The translations under genes were made by a program, and so were the position numbers. Under the pieces are notes generated by a model. The model saw only the letters and a list, made by a program, of their open reading frames with translations, ran no database searches and was not told the DNA's origin. Positions 18,746 to 28,709 of a stretch of DNA of 64,000 nucleotides are shown in pieces (position 1 is the first letter of the stretch; each line of letters begins with the position of its first letter). Source of the stretch: Bacteroidota bacterium (lineage in GTDB: Bacteria > Bacteroidota > Ignavibacteria > Ignavibacteriales > Melioribacteraceae); NCBI GenBank assembly GCA_023381535.1, contig JAMCSN010000003.1, positions 34,963 to 98,962 on the forward strand, read 5' to 3'.

Positions 18746-21700
18746 GTGTTCGATGAAGAATTAAATAAGCTGCAATCAGAAGCGTACGAGCATCTGTGGA
18801 ACGGACGCTTCCGTTTGGCACTTAATGCGGCTGAGAAAGTTTATCAATCGAGACCGGACGACAGCGAGTCTGCCATCTGCTTGGCTTGGGCGTTGCTCGA
18901 AAACGGTAACCCCATGAAAGCGATGGAATACGCCAATCTTGCAGTTGAACTGAAAGGCGATTCCATCAAAGCAAAAGTCTATAGAGCTTACCTACTCTAC
19001 CGCATGAGCATCTTCGAAGGCGCCATTGCTGATATTGATCAATCCATCGAACAGCAGAAATCAATTCTCACCTGGACATACTTGAACAAGTCGAAATCGC
19101 TCGCCGGACTTCGGAAATTTGAAGAAGCTTACGACGCTATTAAACTTGGGATTTCAATCGACCCTAACAAGAAAAAAACTTTTGATGAGATTAAAGATTT
19201 AATTAAGGAAGCTGAAGCCCTCTATGCCTATTCGAAAGATTTCAACGCCAAAGACGTAGCACGTTATTTAGCTCTTGCTAACAGGGCGATTAAATCCAAA
19301 GAGTATTGGTTTTCTCTTCTTGTCACGCGTAAGATTCTTGAAAAGGTGAAAAATGACGAAGCTGAATTGATTGAACTTGAATCCATGCTTCACCTTTTCC
19401 AGTTAAAACCGGCATTGAAAAAAGCAGAAATTCTTTTTAACAAGCACAAAAAGAATCCCCGGTTCAACAATATTTACAATGCTCTCAAAAAGTATTCACA
19501 ACTTGAACAAGAGTACGAAATAGTTCCGCAACCGAAACGAAAAACCTCGGATAGAAAAACTGATGAAACTAGAAAAACGCCTACTCATGAAATTGCATCT
19601 TTTAAACATCATTCAGCTTTTTACCCGAACGATTACGTAGATGTGTTTTCAATAAAAATGTTCGATGTGGATGAAGAAACCAATACCGGCAGACGCAGCT
19701 ATTACAAAACTTTGGATACGAGGGTTCCTGTAATTGGTGCGGAAGTTATTTTTAACAATCCGTTCTTCAGAAAACTAGATAAGAATTACAGCGGAACAGC
19801 AGTTTGGTATCTCAACGATTTTGAAATTGCTCGCAACGACTTCAAACTTAATGTGCATAAAGATTGGGATTCGGTAATCTTCGTACAAACTATTGGTTCC
19901 GATAACTCTACATGGAAAATTGGACAAGCTAGAGTCGAGATTTATATAAATCATTTTAAGATTGCGGAAAAATATTTTGGTATAAATACTCAGAAGATTG
20001 TTGAAACAACCGAACCACCATTCGCACCGGAGACAAAATCGGAAAAACCGGCGGTAGAGAAAACACAAATCGTAGAGAAAAAACCGCGCGAAGTAAAACC
20101 GTTACCCGAATTATTGGCTGACTTGGATAAGTTCATAGGTCTTTCGAGCATCAAAGAAGCTGTTAAAAGTTTTGTCGCTTATCTCGAATTTTTGAAAGAA
20201 AGAAAACGCCTCGGCTTGAAAGCTGAGGATAAAATTGCTATCAATGCAGTGTTTCTTGGAAATCCCGGCACGGGTAAAACTACAATTGCACGAATGCTCG
20301 GCGATATTTTTTACGCGATGGGAATTTTACCAAGCGGTCACGTAATCGAGGTCGATCGTTCCGCGCTCGTTGGTCAATACATCGGCGAGACAGCACAAAA
20401 GACAGAAAAAATTATTAACGATGCAATCGGCGGTATTTTGTTTATCGATGAAGCGTACACGCTGATCAAGAAAGGCGGCAGTCAAGATTTTGGTCAAGAA
20501 GCAATCGACATACTTCTCAAACGCATGGAAGACCGCAAAGGCGAATTCGTTGTTATCGTTGCCGGCTACCCGGAAGAAATGAATTCGTTTCTCACTTCCA
20601 ACCCCGGGTTAAAATCCAGATTTAATCACACATTTGTTTTTGAAGATTACACACCGGATGAACTGCTTGCAATTTTCAAACTGCAGCTCTTAAAGGAAGA
20701 ATATAAAGCAAACGAAGAAGCTGAAGAAATAATTAAGAAGGAACTTGTTTCCTTATACAGAGGACGTGATAAATCGTTCGGGAACGCGCGCATCGCGAAA
20801 AAACTTTTCGAAGATTTGAAAATCACACTCAGCAAATTATATCTAGAACTGCCGGAAGAAAAACGAACGAAAGAATTTCTAACTACATTCAACAAAGATG
20901 TGGTAGAACGAATACTTATCAAGAGCGCTGCAAAACAAGTCAAAATTCCTATTAACGAAGAAGCGTTGAAAGAAGCTCTTGATGAACTTCAAAAACTTGT
21001 CGGACTGTCGGCAATCAAAAAACAAATTGACGAAATGGTAAAACTTGCCCGCTACCTTGACGAGCAGGGCGAAGACATAAAAAAAATATTCACCGAACAC
21101 ATTTTGTTTTTAGGCAATCCCGGCACTGGTAAAACAACGGTTGCAAGAATTTACGGAAAAATCTATTCGGCATTGGGAATTCTTCCCAAAGGACATTTAG
21201 TTGAAACTGACCGACAAGGTTTGGTTGCCGGTTACGTTGGACAGACAGCGGAAAAAACAACTGCGATCATCGACAAGTCGATCGGCGGAATGCTTTTCCT
21301 CGATGAAGCGTACGCACTCATTAAATCCGGCGATTCAGGAAATGATTTCGGCAAAGAAGCGATTGACATACTTCTGAAGAGAATGGAAGACGACCGGGGC
21401 AAGTTCATTGTGATTGCCGCCGGATACACAGACGAAATGAACCGTTTCATTGCGAGTAATCCCGGTATGCAGTCGCGGTTCAGCAAATCATTTTTCTTCG
21501 AAGACTACTCCCCTTCCGAATTGATGGAAATTGCAAAACGTTCTCTTGCAAGAGACAAAAAAGTTTTATCCGGAAGCGCCGAAGAGAAGTTGTTTAAACA
21601 CTTTGAGGATTTGTTTAAGAACCGCGACAAGAAATTCGGCAACGCAAGAATTGTACGCAACATTCTCGAAGCGGTAAAACAAAAAATGCTACTGCGTCTT

Positions 21701-22630
21701 TCCGATTTGCCTGCAACTGAAAGAACAGAAGAAAAGCACTACACTGTTGAAGGAACCGACATATCGGAAGTTCTCACACAAGAAATTGAAGCTAAACAGT
21801 TTGAAGTGAAGGGCGATCCGCTTATTCTTCAAGAGCACATAAACGAACTGAACAAACTGATCGGTCTCGAAGATGTTAAAAAAGAAATTTACAAGCTGAT
21901 AAGCTTTTTCAAAATATCCCAGTTAAAAAAAGAAAAGGGATTACATTCCGTAGAGCGAAATTTAAATTCTATTTTCATTGGCAACGAAGGCGTAGGCAAA
22001 CGAACCGTTGTGAATATTCTAGCAAAGATTCTTAAAGAACTTGGCGTGCTAAAGAAAGAACAGGTTGTTGAAGTTGAACGCCATGATTTGATAGGCGGTT
22101 ATCCCGGACAAACTGAAATTAAAACCGACAAAGTGATTCAGCAGGCTTTCGGCGGAATTTTATTTGTAAAAGATGCAAAAGCACTTTTCGACGACAATTC
22201 ATTCGGCAAAGAAGCCGTTGATACAATCTTCAAAAGGTTGTACGATTATAAAAGCAAATTCATACTTATTTTGTCCGGCACTAAAAGTGAAATGGAATTA
22301 ATTTTTAAAGCCGATCCTTCAATTAAGGCAAAGCTTCCAAACCATTTTTATTTTGAAGATTTTACACCGCGTGAGATGCTTGGAATCGCATCAAACATTG
22401 CCGAGAAAAAGGGCTATTGCTTGGACGAAGGTGCTTTGCAAGAACTGCTGGATTTATTTTCGAAACTCTCCAATTCCACCAAAGAACATTTTAAGAACGT
22501 CGTATTGGCTAAGCATTTGTTCTATGCCGCAGTTACCAACCAGGAAGAAAGAATTTTCAATATGTACGAACAAAACGATGTTGACCTCACTACAATAACG
22601 TTGGAAGACGTTGAAAATATAAATTTATAA
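18746..22630 (+). CDS. TPR protein with three CbbX/SpoVK-type AAA+ domains
   Basis: 1294 residues from a GTG. Residues 1-190 are TPR repeats; about 290-420 looks beta-rich and then comes a Pro/Glu/Lys linker; three AAA+ modules follow. AAA1: GNPGTGKTT (~505-513), FIDEAY (~566). AAA2: GNPGTGKTT (~789-797), FLDEAY (~851). AAA3: GNEGVGKRT (~1078-1086) and FVKDAK (~1139), so its Walker B acid pair is lost and it is probably inactive. TPR followed by CbbX-type AAA recalls EccA, but no type VII genes are here. A remodelling ATPase for an unknown client is inferred. Confidence 0.85.
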   Translation: MFDEELNKLQSEAYEHLWNGRFRLALNAAEKVYQSRPDDSESAICLAWALLENGNPMKAMEYANLAVELKGDSIKAKVYRAYLLYRMSIFEGAIADIDQSIEQQKSILTWTYLNKSKSLAGLRKFEEAYDAIKLGISIDPNKKKTFDEIKDLIKEAEALYAYSKDFNAKDVARYLALANRAIKSKEYWFSLLVTRKILEKVKNDEAELIELESMLHLFQLKPALKKAEILFNKHKKNPRFNNIYNALKKYSQLEQEYEIVPQPKRKTSDRKTDETRKTPTHEIASFKHHSAFYPNDYVDVFSIKMFDVDEETNTGRRSYYKTLDTRVPVIGAEVIFNNPFFRKLDKNYSGTAVWYLNDFEIARNDFKLNVHKDWDSVIFVQTIGSDNSTWKIGQARVEIYINHFKIAEKYFGINTQKIVETTEPPFAPETKSEKPAVEKTQIVEKKPREVKPLPELLADLDKFIGLSSIKEAVKSFVAYLEFLKERKRLGLKAEDKIAINAVFLGNPGTGKTTIARMLGDIFYAMGILPSGHVIEVDRSALVGQYIGETAQKTEKIINDAIGGILFIDEAYTLIKKGGSQDFGQEAIDILLKRMEDRKGEFVVIVAGYPEEMNSFLTSNPGLKSRFNHTFVFEDYTPDELLAIFKLQLLKEEYKANEEAEEIIKKELVSLYRGRDKSFGNARIAKKLFEDLKITLSKLYLELPEEKRTKEFLTTFNKDVVERILIKSAAKQVKIPINEEALKEALDELQKLVGLSAIKKQIDEMVKLARYLDEQGEDIKKIFTEHILFLGNPGTGKTTVARIYGKIYSALGILPKGHLVETDRQGLVAGYVGQTAEKTTAIIDKSIGGMLFLDEAYALIKSGDSGNDFGKEAIDILLKRMEDDRGKFIVIAAGYTDEMNRFIASNPGMQSRFSKSFFFEDYSPSELMEIAKRSLARDKKVLSGSAEEKLFKHFEDLFKNRDKKFGNARIVRNILEAVKQKMLLRLSDLPATERTEEKHYTVEGTDISEVLTQEIEAKQFEVKGDPLILQEHINELNKLIGLEDVKKEIYKLISFFKISQLKKEKGLHSVERNLNSIFIGNEGVGKRTVVNILAKILKELGVLKKEQVVEVERHDLIGGYPGQTEIKTDKVIQQAFGGILFVKDAKALFDDNSFGKEAVDTIFKRLYDYKSKFILILSGTKSEMELIFKADPSIKAKLPNHFYFEDFTPREMLGIASNIAEKKGYCLDEGALQELLDLFSKLSNSTKEHFKNVVLAKHLFYAAVTNQEERIFNMYEQNDVDLTTITLEDVENINL

Positions 22631-22650
22631 TTTCTCTCCGCCTCTAAATT

Positions 22651-23397
22651 ATGCTTGAACTCGCAAACTTGGAAAAACGATTCGGCGATTTTACTGCCGT
22701 AAACAAGATCAATCTTAAAATTGCCGAAGGACAGTTGTATGGATTTCTTGGTCCGAACGGAGCCGGAAAAACCACTACGATAAAAATGATTACCGGATTG
22801 CTTGCGCCGACTTCCGGAAACATTTTTCTCGACGGCGAAAACATTCTGCATCGTCCGCTCGAATCAAAAATGAAAATCGGTTACATACCAGATCAGCCGT
22901 ATCTATACGATAAACTTACCGGGCGAGAATATCTTTACTTCAGCGGCGGACTGTTCAACATCACAAAAGAAAAGCTAACAAAAGAAATTAATGAGCTTAT
23001 ACGCCAGCTTAAGATCGGCGATTGGATTGACAAGCGTACCGAAGAATATTCTCAAGGAATGAAACAAAGAATTGTAATTGCATCGGCATTTTTACATAAC
23101 CCGAAACTTTTAATTATTGATGAGCCGATGATCGGACTCGATCCTCAAAGCGCTTACATTGTAAAAAAACTGCTCAAAGATAAAGTCAGCGAAGGTCTAA
23201 CCATTTTCATGTCAACGCACAGTTTGAATGTTGTAGAAGAAATCTGCACGCACGTGGGAATTATAAACAACGGCAATATTATTTTCGACGGCACAATTGA
23301 AATGCTTTTAAGAATGAAACAAGAGCACAACAGGAACCTTGAGAAAATATTTATCGAACTTACCGAAGAAAATGAATCAGATTATTCACATACTTAA
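22651..23397 (+). CDS. ABC transporter ATP-binding protein
   Basis: 248 residues. Walker A GPNGAGKTTT, Q loop PDQPY, signature YSQGMKQR, Walker B LLIIDEPMIGLD and switch His in STHSLN. It fits the DrrA/NatA type exporters. The next gene, a large membrane protein, overlaps its 3' end by 26 bases and is its permease. Confidence 0.94.
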   Translation: MLELANLEKRFGDFTAVNKINLKIAEGQLYGFLGPNGAGKTTTIKMITGLLAPTSGNIFLDGENILHRPLESKMKIGYIPDQPYLYDKLTGREYLYFSGGLFNITKEKLTKEINELIRQLKIGDWIDKRTEEYSQGMKQRIVIASAFLHNPKLLIIDEPMIGLDPQSAYIVKKLLKDKVSEGLTIFMSTHSLNVVEEICTHVGIINNGNIIFDGTIEMLLRMKQEHNRNLEKIFIELTEENESDYSHT

Positions 23398-25060
23398 GCA
23401 CAAGCTCTTAATTTTTCTCCGGCTCGAATCCAAAATTACGCTTGCCAACACAATAAAAAATCTTGCCAGCGGATTAACTTATACCGCATTTGCAGTCGGT
23501 GCATTTCTTTTTGCCCAGCGCTTTATATGGTTTCTTCTTGTTCGAATCAAACTTGGGCTTTTTCTTTTTCACGAATTCATTTCGATAACACTCTTCATTT
23601 TCTTCTTGTCTGTAAATGTGGGAAACATAATCGTTGCATATTCCACGTTGTACAAATCGAGTGAAGTGAATTTCTTTTTAACAAAGCCGGTTTCCCCTTC
23701 CAAAATATTTTTCATAAAATATTTGGATAATTTTTTCTACAGTTCATCCACGTTGCTTTTGATTTTGTACGCTTCCCTAATCGGTTATGCATATTATTTT
23801 AGACTCAGTCCGCTGCAATTCATTTTACTCGCTGCCGATTATTTCTTTTTCATTTTCAGCGCAAGCGCGCTCGGTGTCATTGTTCTTATGATTCTAGTGC
23901 GTCTTTCTCACCGTTTCGGATGGAGAAAAATCGTTTACGCATTGGCTATCGTTTATTCGGCAATTATTTTGATTTTCTTTGCAGTCAATTCTCCAGGCAC
24001 GCTTGTCAATACTGTAATCAAACTTGGCTTTGCTGTCGATAGAGACAGATACTACGGCGAACTAATTTCGCCAATACTAACCTATCTTCCGAATCACTGG
24101 CTGTCTCAAACCGGCTACAATATTATCACCGGCAATCTTATCGAAGCGTGGAGACTTACATTGATGCAACTTGGTTTGTCGTTTATTCTGTTTGTCTCGG
24201 TAATGTTTTTAGGAAGCAGATGGTATTTATCGAGCTGGCTTTCAAATCAAAATGTTAAAACGAAAAAACAATCGGCGTCCAAGAAGATAAATCTGTTGGT
24301 CTCGTTCGGTAATAAATCCGGTTTCTTGCCCCAGACTGAATCGATAATCAAACGCGACGTTTTGGTTTTTCTCAGAGAACCGACGCAAGTAATTCATTTC
24401 TTTGTTCTTCTTTTTCTGATAATAATTTTTGTCGCTAATGTAGCACGAACGGAATTTATCGGCACCGGAAATTTTTATCTGCAGACAATCATTTACCTTG
24501 CGACCTTCACTTTCAATCTGCTTTTGGTTACAACACTTTCGTTAAGATTTGTTTTCCCGCTGATCAGTCTCGAAGGATTGGCGTTCTGGAAAATTAAATC
24601 AGCGCCCGTCAACGCCGATTTTCTTTTGAAGAAAAAAATTTCAGTCATCGGAATAATAATTATTTTCATCAGCATTTCGCTTGGAGTTATCACCAATCTA
24701 AAATTCGGATTACTCGTAACATCGTTTGCGCTGCTTACAACTATTCTTGCGGCGTTGAGTATAATTTCAATCAACTTGGGAATGGGCGGTTTGTTCGCAA
24801 ACTACAAGGAGAAAAACGCCATCAGGCTGGCTTCGTCGCAAGGCGCAACGCTTTCTTTCCTCTTGAGTGTTCTCTACATCGTTTTTCTAATTGTTATTGT
24901 GTTCAAACCATCGAGTGAGTTGTTTCTCTCCATAACGGTTATGCAGCCTCTTTCATTCGGTCAATTCTTCTGGCTTATAATTCCGATTTCGGTTGTATCG
25001 CTTATTATCGTAGCGGTATTTCAAAAGATGGCGTACAAATCACTGCTAAAAGATTTTTAG
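23372..25060 (+). CDS. ABC exporter permease
   Basis: 562 residues from ATG 23372 (a TTG at 23339 would add 11). About twelve hydrophobic segments in two blocks (about 35-250 and 330-560) separated by a charged stretch near 290-320; the layout fits a fused exporter permease. Partner of the ATPase upstream. Substrate unknown. The stop overlaps the convergent SDR by four bases. Confidence 0.85.
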   Translation: MNQIIHILKHKLLIFLRLESKITLANTIKNLASGLTYTAFAVGAFLFAQRFIWFLLVRIKLGLFLFHEFISITLFIFFLSVNVGNIIVAYSTLYKSSEVNFFLTKPVSPSKIFFIKYLDNFFYSSSTLLLILYASLIGYAYYFRLSPLQFILLAADYFFFIFSASALGVIVLMILVRLSHRFGWRKIVYALAIVYSAIILIFFAVNSPGTLVNTVIKLGFAVDRDRYYGELISPILTYLPNHWLSQTGYNIITGNLIEAWRLTLMQLGLSFILFVSVMFLGSRWYLSSWLSNQNVKTKKQSASKKINLLVSFGNKSGFLPQTESIIKRDVLVFLREPTQVIHFFVLLFLIIIFVANVARTEFIGTGNFYLQTIIYLATFTFNLLLVTTLSLRFVFPLISLEGLAFWKIKSAPVNADFLLKKKISVIGIIIIFISISLGVITNLKFGLLVTSFALLTTILAALSIISINLGMGGLFANYKEKNAIRLASSQGATLSFLLSVLYIVFLIVIVFKPSSELFLSITVMQPLSFGQFFWLIIPISVVSLIIVAVFQKMAYKSLLKDF

Positions 25061-25854
25061 CTCTGAGCCGCCTTCTTGCTGTACAACGCCGATGTAATCC
25101 AGCCGGAAATAATCACGGTTAATTTTCTTGTTGAAAACTTCGACGAAACTGAAAGCGCTTTGTTGTAAAATCCATCTACCACACTTGTCTTTTTGCCCAA
25201 CGCCTTCAACGCAGTTGTAACAACTTGTTCCGCCGTTCTCGGCACGGAACCCATCGCCGAATTTGCTATTCTATGAAATTCCGTTGCGGTTCCTCCCGGG
25301 TTCAGCGAAAGCACATCGATGTTATGTTTCCTTAATTCATACCAAAGTGACTCGCCAAGATAAGCGTTGAATACTTTAGTAGCGGAGTACGTTGCCATGA
25401 ATGGTGTCGGCTGAAAAGCGACCAAACTTCCAAGAAAAATTACGGCTCCTTTTTTCCTTTTAACCATTTTCGGCACAAAATGATGAGTTAAAATTGTCGG
25501 CGCAACACAATTTACTTTTACCATTTTCGTTTCGTGGTCGGCATCCGCATTGATAAATTCTCCGTTGGAGCCGAAACCGGCGTTGTTAATTAAAATTCCG
25601 ACTTCCCTATTGCCGACTTTTTCTTTTAGTGCCGTCAAAAAATCATCTTGAGATAAATCAACCGGCGCTATTACCGTTTCTATACCGTATGCTTTGCTCA
25701 ACTCCGCTGAAAGTTTTTCCAGACGCTCTCTTCTTCTGGCAACGAGAATTAAATTTATTTTTTCTTTCGCGAGTCTTTTCGTAAACTCTTCACCAATACC
25801 GGATGATGCGCCGGTAATCAGTGCCCAATCGCCGTATTTTTCTTTCATTGTCAT
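25057..25854 (-). CDS. short-chain dehydrogenase/reductase
   Basis: 265 residues. TGASSGIG (14-21) and ARRRERL mark an NADP-preferring SDR; NNAG near 90, LGS, YSATK catalytic pair near 155. Similar to the YqjQ/DltE-like group that acts on acyl or keto substrates; substrate not readable. Monocistronic, convergent with the ABC exporter. Confidence 0.89.
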   Translation of the reverse strand: MTMKEKYGDWALITGASSGIGEEFTKRLAKEKINLILVARRRERLEKLSAELSKAYGIETVIAPVDLSQDDFLTALKEKVGNREVGILINNAGFGSNGEFINADADHETKMVKVNCVAPTILTHHFVPKMVKRKKGAVIFLGSLVAFQPTPFMATYSATKVFNAYLGESLWYELRKHNIDVLSLNPGGTATEFHRIANSAMGSVPRTAEQVVTTALKALGKKTSVVDGFYNKALSVSSKFSTRKLTVIISGWITSALYSKKAAQS

Positions 25855-26023
25855 TTAATCGCCTTTTTATTACAGAACTTTTATAAGCTGATAACTAAAT
25901 TAGCAAATCATAAGTTCCTATTGGTAAAGAAATATATGATGAATTAATTTACATTTAATCTTAGCTTGCACTGTAGTTGCAGAGCATTCATCTAATAATA
26001 AACTTTTCTCTTGCGGGGACGAA

Positions 26024-26722
26024 GTGTTCGAGAATTGGCAGCAAAGATATCGCAAAAATTTTACTATCGGAATTATCATCAGCATAGTTGTTCACTGCAT
26101 AGTTTTATTCTCAATTCGTTTTTTGCCGGAAATATCGGGGAAAGAAATTCAAAGAGAATACATCAATACCTACACTGCTAAGATGCAATTCATCAATATC
26201 GGTGAAGTTATTCCCGGTGACGGTTCGTTTGGCAATGGGATAGACGAAACAGGAAACGGCGGTGTTCCATTGCAAACAATTTCCGGCACGCCGGTACCTT
26301 CTATGGATTCCACTTTGATATCATTCGGTAAAGAAACCATCTTGTTCGATAAAAAAGATTCGCTCAAAATTTCTTCCGGTGTTGGAACCGGAAAAGGAAT
26401 CGGAGGAAGTGGCGGCGTTGGAAAAGGTTACGGTTATGGAAGCGGACTTGGGAAAGATTACACTCCACTTCCATTTATACCGCGACAAATTCTTGAAGTC
26501 ATTCCGCAAAATGTTGAAGGCACCAACGGCGAGATAGTTCTTCTGCTCAAGATAGGCATAGACGGAATTGTTAAGGAACACAAAATTGTTATGAACACGA
26601 CCGGCGATAACGCAGTTCTGAAACATGTTTTGGATGCTGCGTACAAATCGCGCTGGGAGAAAATTAAAATGGAGGGGCGCCAAGTCGAATACTGGATAGA
26701 GAAAACGTACAGATACAATTGA
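26024..26722 (+). CDS. TonB-like energy-transducing protein
   Basis: 232 residues, GTG start behind GGGGAC. One membrane helix at about 14-32, a Gly-rich periplasmic linker (for example GTGKGIGGSGGVGKGYGYGS), and a C-terminal TonB-type domain from about 145 (IPRQILEVIPQNVEG, then EIVLLLKIGIDGIVKEHKIV). The linker is Gly-rich instead of the usual Pro-rich. No ExbB/ExbD or receptor neighbours, so its partner is elsewhere. Confidence 0.75.
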   Translation: MFENWQQRYRKNFTIGIIISIVVHCIVLFSIRFLPEISGKEIQREYINTYTAKMQFINIGEVIPGDGSFGNGIDETGNGGVPLQTISGTPVPSMDSTLISFGKETILFDKKDSLKISSGVGTGKGIGGSGGVGKGYGYGSGLGKDYTPLPFIPRQILEVIPQNVEGTNGEIVLLLKIGIDGIVKEHKIVMNTTGDNAVLKHVLDAAYKSRWEKIKMEGRQVEYWIEKTYRYN

Positions 26723-26859
26723 AATGACTGTCGTTAGCAGTTAGTCGTTAGTAATTAGATGTTTGGATTGTTGATTAATTGTAGAACGCTTGCCATATTG
26801 TTTTTGGAAATCGAACGAACATTATCACATTAAAACAGTTTCATCACAATTGGGAAAAA

Positions 26860-27015
26860 ATGAAACCACTTATAAATATCACATTCAGATGTTCTTCCTA
26901 TGCTGTGTTTTTTGCTGTCGGAGTTTTCGGCGGATTAACGGCGAAGCGTTCGATACTTTATACACAAGCTTTGCCCGCGCTTATTACTTTGGCGCTTCTC
27001 TATTTTTCTGCTTAA
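26860..27015 (+). CDS. possible small membrane protein
   Basis: 51 codons from ATG 26860. Two hydrophobic stretches (YAVFFAVGVFGG and LPALITLALLYFSA) separated by a basic turn (AKRS). Codon choice resembles neighbours. The ribosome site is weak (GGGA) and no family is recognised. Confidence 0.35.
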   Translation: MKPLINITFRCSSYAVFFAVGVFGGLTAKRSILYTQALPALITLALLYFSA

Positions 27016-27039
27016 GTTATATCGGCAATCGGGGTAAAT

Positions 27040-27171
27040 ATGAAAAAGACTTTCTTACTTTTCCTTTTTTGTGAATTCGATAAACACAAACCGGCGCGCT
27101 CAACCGTTCAAGTCGCGCGTTTGCCCAAAGATGCTTTGATTGAGATTGAGTGTGTAGTTTCGGCAAAATAA
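27040..27171 (+). pseudogene. C-terminal remnant of a RidA/YjgF family gene
   Basis: The last 27 of 43 codons read [20 protein letters not shown] plus ECVVSAK, the hallmark C-terminus of RidA enamine deaminases including the catalytic-site Arg. The preceding 16 codons after an ATG do not give the rest of the ~125-residue domain, and nothing upstream restores it. So this is a truncated, dead copy. Confidence 0.7.
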
Positions 27172-27228
27172 AGAATTGTAGACATGGCAGCATTTACAAA
27201 CTATCTGGCGGGTTAACTAATAGATATT

Positions 27229-27813
27229 ATGAAAAAACACTTATCAATTATTTCAGCAGTATGTATCGGCATTGCTTCTTTAGGATTTCTATTAATAACA
27301 CAGATATTTGAAAAAATATTAAATCGATTGAAGGATACTAATGATGAGATAATATCTAGACAAAAAGAAGCAAGAGATTATCTCTATGAGGCAATCTATT
27401 CTCGTCATACACTTTTATTGTTAAATGATCACTACGACATTCTTTCTAAAGTAATACAAAGTGATAAGACATATTTTGCTGAAAGAGAAAAACGGCTAAT
27501 TAGCGTTAGCTCGGGTTCTGCACAAGACTCTTTGAATGCCGCTTTAGCATCCGAAGTTATAGATCAAACATCTTTTAATGCTGAATCTGAGAAAGTAAAA
27601 AAGAGTGTCAGCATCCCTTATCATTATGAAATATATAAACGCTATACTGAAAAAGCTGGTGAAGGGACAAAGCTGCTTGATATGAAACGATTGAAAAATC
27701 AAAGTAGAATTAGGAATATAACTTCTGTTAAGAATGCATTGTTGAGCTTATTTTTTTTGCTCCAATCAGTTGGATTAGCAATAGCAGTTTATGTAATTGG
27801 CACTAATGATTAG
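27229..27813 (+). CDS. membrane protein of unknown function, two helices
   Basis: 194 residues. Hydrophobic helices at about 5-24 and 168-190 flank a charged, mostly helical central part (30-165) likely on one side of the membrane. No conserved motif recognised. AT-richer codon use than the genes around it and no clear Shine-Dalgarno site, so recent acquisition is possible. Confidence 0.6.
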   Translation: MKKHLSIISAVCIGIASLGFLLITQIFEKILNRLKDTNDEIISRQKEARDYLYEAIYSRHTLLLLNDHYDILSKVIQSDKTYFAEREKRLISVSSGSAQDSLNAALASEVIDQTSFNAESEKVKKSVSIPYHYEIYKRYTEKAGEGTKLLDMKRLKNQSRIRNITSVKNALLSLFFLLQSVGLAIAVYVIGTND

Positions 27814-27910
27814 TTGATAAAACGCTAATAAACACTTCTGTATCGTCAGACTCTTCGATGCGGTTGTGATAATATGAGCACTATGATTTACAAAACACCT
27901 TGGTGATAAA

Positions 27911-28306
27911 ATGTTACTCAAATATTTTTTACTTTGGTTTCCGATGGTGATAATTGCGGTCATCAACGGAACAATTAGAGTTGCGTTCCTTAAAGATTAT
28001 TTGGGAGAGCTTCCGGCTCATCAAGTTTCCGTGTTCACCGGACTAATTCTCTTCGGCATTTACATTATGGTTGTAACGCGCATCTGGCAAATTAAATCCG
28101 GCGCTCAAGCATTGCTAATCGGTTTCATGTGGCTCTGCTTAACCGTCGCGTTCGAGTTTGTGGGTGGTCATTATCTTTTCGGCAACTCGTGGGAAAAACT
28201 TTTTCACGACTACAACATCACGCAAGGACGCTTATGGATTTTAATTTTGGTGTGGGTTACATTCGCTCCTTATCTTTTCTACAAATGGAAATCTTACGCG
28301 GAATAA
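27911..28306 (+). CDS. small integral membrane protein, unknown function
   Basis: 131 residues, about four membrane helices (2-20, 42-60, 66-88, 108-124). The loop WLCLTVAFEFVGGHYLFG contains conserved-looking Glu and His. The gene lies 12 bases ahead of a cupin gene and is probably co-transcribed. Family not identified. Confidence 0.7.
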   Translation: MLLKYFLLWFPMVIIAVINGTIRVAFLKDYLGELPAHQVSVFTGLILFGIYIMVVTRIWQIKSGAQALLIGFMWLCLTVAFEFVGGHYLFGNSWEKLFHDYNITQGRLWILILVWVTFAPYLFYKWKSYAE

Positions 28307-28318
28307 TTTGGGATTGCA

Positions 28319-28663
28319 ATGAACAAAGTTGTTAAAAAAGAAAACGCTCTGCACTACATCTGGGGAGAAATCTGCGACGGCTGGCATTTGCTTAACGATG
28401 ATAAGTTAAGCGTAATAATGGAAAGTGTGCCGCCGGGAAAATCTGAAAAGATGCATTACCACAACGAGTCGCGCCAATTCTTTTTTATCCTTAACGGAAA
28501 AGCTGCAATCGAAATAGAGGGACAAATTCATGACCTCACCGCCAACGAAGGAATTGAAGTTGAACCGAAACAAGTTCACCAGTTCAGAAATGAAAGCAGT
28601 GAAGACGTAACATTCATCGTGATCTCTTCTCCTAAAAGTCATGGAGACCGTGTAGAAGTATAA
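28319..28663 (+). CDS. cupin domain protein
   Basis: 114 residues forming one small beta barrel. The metal-site motif is PPGKSEKMHYHNESRQFFF (His-x-His and Gln instead of Glu) and the second motif EPKQVHQFRN supplies another His. Cupin proteins of this type bind a metal and a small ligand or act as sugar isomerases or dioxygenases; no substrate can be given. Confidence 0.86.
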   Translation: MNKVVKKENALHYIWGEICDGWHLLNDDKLSVIMESVPPGKSEKMHYHNESRQFFFILNGKAAIEIEGQIHDLTANEGIEVEPKQVHQFRNESSEDVTFIVISSPKSHGDRVEV

Positions 28664-28709
28664 TACCTTTCTTCCTTAAATAATTTTTCAACAAAAACGG
28701 GGATTAAGA

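Larger units (their letters stand above)
26723..27228. other. 506-base region with decayed and very small frames
   Basis: Holds a possible 51-codon membrane protein (26860-27015) and a 43-codon remnant of ridA (27040-27171), both listed separately. The first 130 bases contain short repeated GTTAG/AGTTAG words and no gene. Confidence 0.6.

Noticed and set aside
18746..22630. Type VII secretion EccA gene
   Set aside because: TPR-CbbX order is similar, but three AAA modules, a beta domain and no ESX genes argue against it.
26790..27074. 94-codon plus-strand frame in the ridA-remnant gap
   Set aside because: Cys/Phe-rich, no clear ribosome site; overlaps two better-supported frames in another frame.
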